The notes under the pieces were generated by a model. The model was not told where the DNA came from and searched no databases. It saw only the letters and a list, made by a program, of their open reading frames with translations. From assembly GCA_905221605.1 (NCBI GenBank), contig CAJNDS010002239.1, positions 51,001 through 115,000 of the forward strand: a DNA stretch of 64,000 bases. The letters run 5' to 3'. Below are positions 60,425 to 64,000 of this stretch, one piece after another. The stretch's first letter is position 1. Every line of letters begins with the position of its first letter. This DNA comes from Symbiodinium natans (Eukaryota > Sar > Dinophyceae > Suessiales > Symbiodiniaceae). A program made the translations under genes and the position numbers.

Positions 60425-60950
60425 GAGCCCTAAGCCCTAAACCCTAAGCCCGAAGCCCAAAGCCTTAAGCCCTAAGCCCGACGCCTTAAGCCCTAAGCCC
60501 TAAGCCCTAAACCCTAAGCAACCTCCTCTTGTTGCCGGGATTTTTGCTTTTTTGAGTCCAAAAGAGTGCCAACCTAGGACGTGCACCGCGGGAGCATCGA
60601 GAATTATGCCACCAGGTGGGGGCCGGTATAGGGTTTAGGGTTTCGGGTTTAGGTTCAGGGTTTAGGGCCATTTTCTGTGCCTGACACTCGGAGTCCAAAA
60701 CCTGCACCCAACCCCTACTGAGCTGAGCAAGAACCCACAAAAGCTTTGTTCTCAGCGCCCTCTAGCTTCAGCGGGGTAATCTCATCCCTCTGCAAGGGAT
60801 CACCTCAACCAAGCTCGACAACACTCTGAGTCTAAACCCAAAACGTAGAACCCCCCTAACCTTACCAAGGACCCTAAACCCTAAACCCTCCTCCCTAAAC
60901 CCTAAATCCTAAACCCTAAATCCTAAACCCTAAACCCTAAACCCTAAACC

Positions 60951-61048
60951 CTTCCGGAGGATCTTCGCTGCGCCGCGACGCACGCGGCTGCTGCTGGCCT
61001 TGGGGCAGGTCCGGCGCAAGGCGCAGTCCCCCTGTTTTTGGCTCATCG
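60951..61048 (+). CDS. Exon-like segment
   Basis: Reads FRRIFAAPRRTRLLLALGQV then RRKAQSPCFWLIVG. Confidence 0.42.
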
Positions 61049-61169
61049 TTGGGGGGGGTTTAGGGGTTTTTGGGCTCACCTGCAAGTCTACAAGTCTGTC
61101 CGTTTTCTGGGTTTCGGGGGGTTTTGGGGGGATTTAGGGTCGTAGGTTTAGGGTCGAGGTTTCGGGTTT

Positions 61170-61250
61170 CCGGCCGAGCTTTGTGAACAGCACGGACCCG
61201 CGGAATACTTTGCCTCCCACGGGTCTTTTCTTCATAACACGGCTTCTTAG
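61170..61250 (+). CDS. Exon-like segment ending in a stop
   Basis: Reads PAELCEQHGPAEYFASHGSF then LHNTAS and TAG. Confidence 0.42.
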   Translation, partial: PAELCEQHGPAEYFASHGSFLHNTAS

Positions 61251-61495
61251 CCAACCCTAAAGCTCTCCGTTAGGTTTAGGGTTGAGGGGTCGAGCTTTCC
61301 CGTCTAAACCCGGAACCCGAAGCCCTCACGCTAAACCTTATACCCCAAATCATGCCCTCACCTAACTCTTGATTCTTCAGCACTGAGTCCTCACCAAACG
61401 AGGTCGGGTTCCTATGTGTATAGGTACAAATGCAATGTACACATGTATATGTATATACACATGTATACAGAGGGTTCATTTATGGTGGTGAGATG

Positions 61496-61598
61496 GGGTG
61501 TCCTTGAGGGGCTACTGCTGTAGCGCTAAGAACCCCAATTCAAACGTGGAGGTCTTTGCTGATCTCCCCGGAGCGGCTGAGATGGCACGGAGATTTGG
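61496..61598 (+). CDS. Exon-like segment
   Basis: Reads GYCCSAKNPNSNVEVFADLP then GAAEMARRF, running into a TTTAGGG array. Confidence 0.43.
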
Positions 61599-61925
61599 GT
61601 TAGGGTTTAGGGTTTAGGGTTTAAGGGTTTAAGGGTTTTAGGGTTTAGGGTTTAGGGTTTAGGCCTCCTTGTTTTTGCGTTGCCCAACGCCGAGGTTGTG
61701 TTGTGGTGGTCTGCGCTACAGCCGCGAACCCCAGCAACCCGAAACCTGCCAACCCTCCTAGCATCTCTCAGAGCCCCTAATGCCTTTAAAGCAGCAAACC
61801 CTAAACCCTAAACCCTAAACCCTAACCCTCAACCCTAGACCCTAGACCCTAGACCCTAAACCCTAAACCCTAAACCCTAAACCCTAAACCCTAAACCCCA
61901 TAACCCTAAACCCTAAACCCTAAAG

Positions 61926-62028
61926 AGCCATAGGGCGACGGCTAAGGAGATTTGGCGTCTTGTCATCGACTTCGTGGGGCTGCTCCTGAGCCAGGTCGCG
62001 CAGCAAAGGTGGATAGAACTTGAATATA
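61926..62028 (+). CDS. Exon-like segment
   Basis: Acceptor CCTAAAG at the end of a CCCTAAA array; reads SHRATAKEIWRLVIDFVGLL then LSQVAQQRWIELE, followed by a TTTAGGG array. Amphipathic, very protein-like. Confidence 0.52.
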
Positions 62029-62317
62029 GGGTTTAGGGTTTAGGGTTTAGGGTTTAGGGTGTGACCTTTTTTTTTTTGTTCCCGAACTTAGGTTCGTACT
62101 CTGTTTTTTGTCTTGGGGGGGGGGGGGGGGGGCCCGGGGGGGGGGGGGGGCCCGGAAAGGAGGGTTTGGGCCTTTTTGGGCTTTTTTGAGATCTTTTGGA
62201 GGTCCCCAGGTCCTTTTTCGGGACCTTTTGGGGGCCCTTTGGGGGTGTTTAGGGTTTAGGGTTTGGGGTTTAGGGTTTAGGGTTTAGCCTACTTGGCTTT
62301 ATTGGAGGCGAGATTTT

Positions 62318-62506
62318 TGTGCAGTGCCGACACTTGTTTGGACAAACACCCCTGTAAGTTCAGAAGGACATGTTTTCATTGAACATGTTGAACATGTGGC
62401 CTCCAGCAGAAGACGTTCTGGGTCAGTTTGCTTGAAAGCTCGTTTTCTTGTTGGAACTTTTTGGCAGGATGGGGCTTGGTGCAGTGCCAGCTTACTTGAA
62501 CAAAGG
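62318..62506 (+). CDS. Exon-like segment
   Basis: About 62 codons, containing PTLVWTNTPVSSEGHVFIEH and WQDGAWCSASLLEQ. AT-richer than the other exons. Confidence 0.38.
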
Positions 62507-62844
62507 GTTTAGGGTTTAGGGTTTAGGTTTAGCCTGGCCTTGAGGGTTTAAGGTTTAGGGTTCAGGGAGATCCGCATGCCTCTGATCTTCTGATAGGCTT
62601 TTGGGCGGGGTACAGGTTGGTTCTGGGGCATTGTAGTGTTTAGGGCTGCAGGAGTCAAGTTGAACCTGGTACTGTATTGTATTGTTCCCCAACCTTAAGC
62701 CAGCAGAAAGGCAAGCACTGTGACTTCTGCCTCAACATCCCAAGCCCTAAGTGGAGATGCATGGCTGAGACTGGGCTTGTTAAGTAGGATAGTACTACCA
62801 TGGCTATAACTCTACTTACATAAAGAACCCTAAACACCAACTCC

Positions 62845-63040
62845 TAAACCCTAAACCCTAAACCCTAAACCCTAAACCCTAAACCCTAAACCCTAAACCC
62901 TAAACCCTAAACCCTAAACCCTAAACCCTAAACCCTAAACGCTAAACCCTAAACCCTACACCCTAAACCCTAAACCCTAAACCCTAAACCCTAAACCCTA
63001 AACCCTAAACCCTAAACCCTAAACCCTAAACCCTGAACCC
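62845..63040 (-). repeat. Long CCCTAAA array
   Basis: About 27 heptamers with isolated CGCTAAA and CCCTACA variants. Confidence 0.95.
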
Positions 63041-63080
63041 TCCCCCGACGTATCCATGAACCTGCCGGCCTAGCCCTGAA

Positions 63081-63160
63081 ACCTCTGCTCTCCGCCCCGA
63101 GGTCCTCGACGTGTCGGGGCCGGATTGCAGCGCTTCGGACGAGTCGGAAACAGTCGACTT
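63081..63160 (+). CDS. Exon-like segment
   Basis: Reads SALRPEVLDVSGPDCSASDE then SETVD, ending at TTAGGGTTTCGGG. Acidic Ser/Asp-rich. Confidence 0.45.
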
Positions 63161-63373
63161 AGGGTTTCGGGTTTTGGGTAGGGCTTAGGGCCTGTTTAGG
63201 GTTCACAGAATTCTACAAAGGTGTGGGCCCCGTTCGTTGTTTCGATGGCTCCTGGTCCTTTGTTTTTTTTTTTTTTCTCGTTCGTGGGTCCTCACATCTC
63301 TCAATGTCGAGCTGGAGCATGTGTGTTGCAAATCGGGTCCCCCGCTGCTGAGTTAAGCCAACCCCAGTCCAAT

Positions 63374-63505
63374 CCCCCCTCCCCTCCCAACCCATCCCTC
63401 CCCAATCCCCCAATCCCCCAATCCCCCCAATCCCCCAATCCCCCAATCCCCCAATCCCCGAATCCCCGAATCCCCCAATCCCCAATCCCCAATCCCCGAA
63501 TCCCC
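63374..63505. repeat. CCCCAAT array
   Basis: About 17 units of CCCCCAAT/CCCCGAAT, ending in poly-C. The open frames on both strands (PNPPIPQSP, GDWGIGG) are artefacts. Confidence 0.93.
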
Positions 63506-63696
63506 CCCCCCCCTTCCCCCCCCCAACAAAGGACACGGTCTGATTTTCATCGCTTCAATCTGCCGCGAGAATGCTGTACTTTGCAGTGTTGGGTGTTGAG
63601 TGCTCGATAAAGGTCCGTAAGACCCTAAACCCGAAACCCTAAACCCTATACCCTAAACCCTAAACCCTAAACCCTAAACCCTAAACCCCTATAAAG

Positions 63697-63760
63697 GGCC
63701 GGAAGAGTGGAGCTCGAACAGCGAAAGACAGCTTGAACTTTGTGTCTGCCCGATCGGAAG
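63697..63760 (+). CDS. Exon-like segment
   Basis: Acceptor CTATAAAG and donor GGAAG|GTGACG; reads PEEWSSNSERQLELCVCPIG. A family G element follows at 63802. Confidence 0.45.
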
Positions 63761-63801
63761 GTGACGCGCGGTGCCTTTTGTGACGAGTGAATTCATGCCT
63801 T

Positions 63802-63915
63802 CCTTGGAGGTTCATGGGCAGTGATAAGCAGGGTCAGACGTATGGTAGCTATACTCATATCCCTATTTTTTGGGCACTTAGAACCCTACCCATAGCTACC
63901 CAGGAGCCTCCCAGG
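63802..63915. mobile_element. Family G element, 114 bp
   Basis: CCTTGGAGGTTCATGGGCAGT at the left, GCTACCCAGGAGCCTCCCAGG at the right; inner GATAAGCAGGGTCAGA motif as in the other copies. Confidence 0.8.
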
Positions 63916-64000
63916 TCGATGCTTTAGGAGGGTTTCCGGGCCGTTTAGGGCCCTTTAAGCTGACGTTCCACATGCACAGAAAAACGGCCCCAGAGCTGGA

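Noticed and set aside
1-64000. tRNA, rRNA, snRNA or riboswitch genes
   Set aside because: No cloverleaf, rRNA core or snRNA motif could be recognised by eye. A covariance-model search would be needed to exclude them.

Overview
The window looks like nuclear DNA of a dinoflagellate, most likely close to Symbiodiniaceae/Suessiales. Five observations support this. Plant-type telomere heptamers (TTTAGGG/CCCTAAA) are scattered through the whole window. Coding sequence is cut into very small exons. Intron donors are GC and GA as well as GT. Almost all recognisable coding sequence from 14 to 64 kb lies on the + strand. A Ty1/copia element carries a dioxygenase-like domain. No rRNA, tRNA, spliced-leader or CRISPR signal was found.

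Layout: 1-5.2 kb holds simple repeats, foldback elements, telomere-like arrays and one good minus-strand exon. 5,262-13,656 is an intact-looking Ty1/copia retrotransposon on the minus strand. It has 308-bp LTRs of the TG...CA type with one difference between them, a CCCTA target duplication and two long overlapping ORFs (gag-protease; then a 2OG-Fe(II)-oxygenase-like domain, integrase, RT and RNase H). It is inserted in a telomere-like array. 13.7-26 kb alternates exon-like segments of 50-150 bp with arrays.

26.3-40.7 kb holds a FAD-dependent oxidoreductase of the phytoene-desaturase / carotenoid-isomerase / retinol-saturase type in at least 13 supported exons of 26-100 bp. Several junctions restore family motifs exactly. 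40.7-50.4 kb is again mixed, with an AT-rich repeat block at 41.3-42.4 kb. 50.4-54.1 kb holds a polytopic membrane protein gene of unknown family, reconstructed as ten exons. 54-64 kb is exon-like segments, arrays and foldback elements.

The central observation is that genes here are real but atomised. Their introns are filled with telomere-like heptamer arrays and with several families of 90-220 bp inverted-repeat elements that behave like introners. All exon boundaries were read by eye and need RNA evidence. Short GC-rich segments are often open in more than one frame, so isolated exon calls are marked low.
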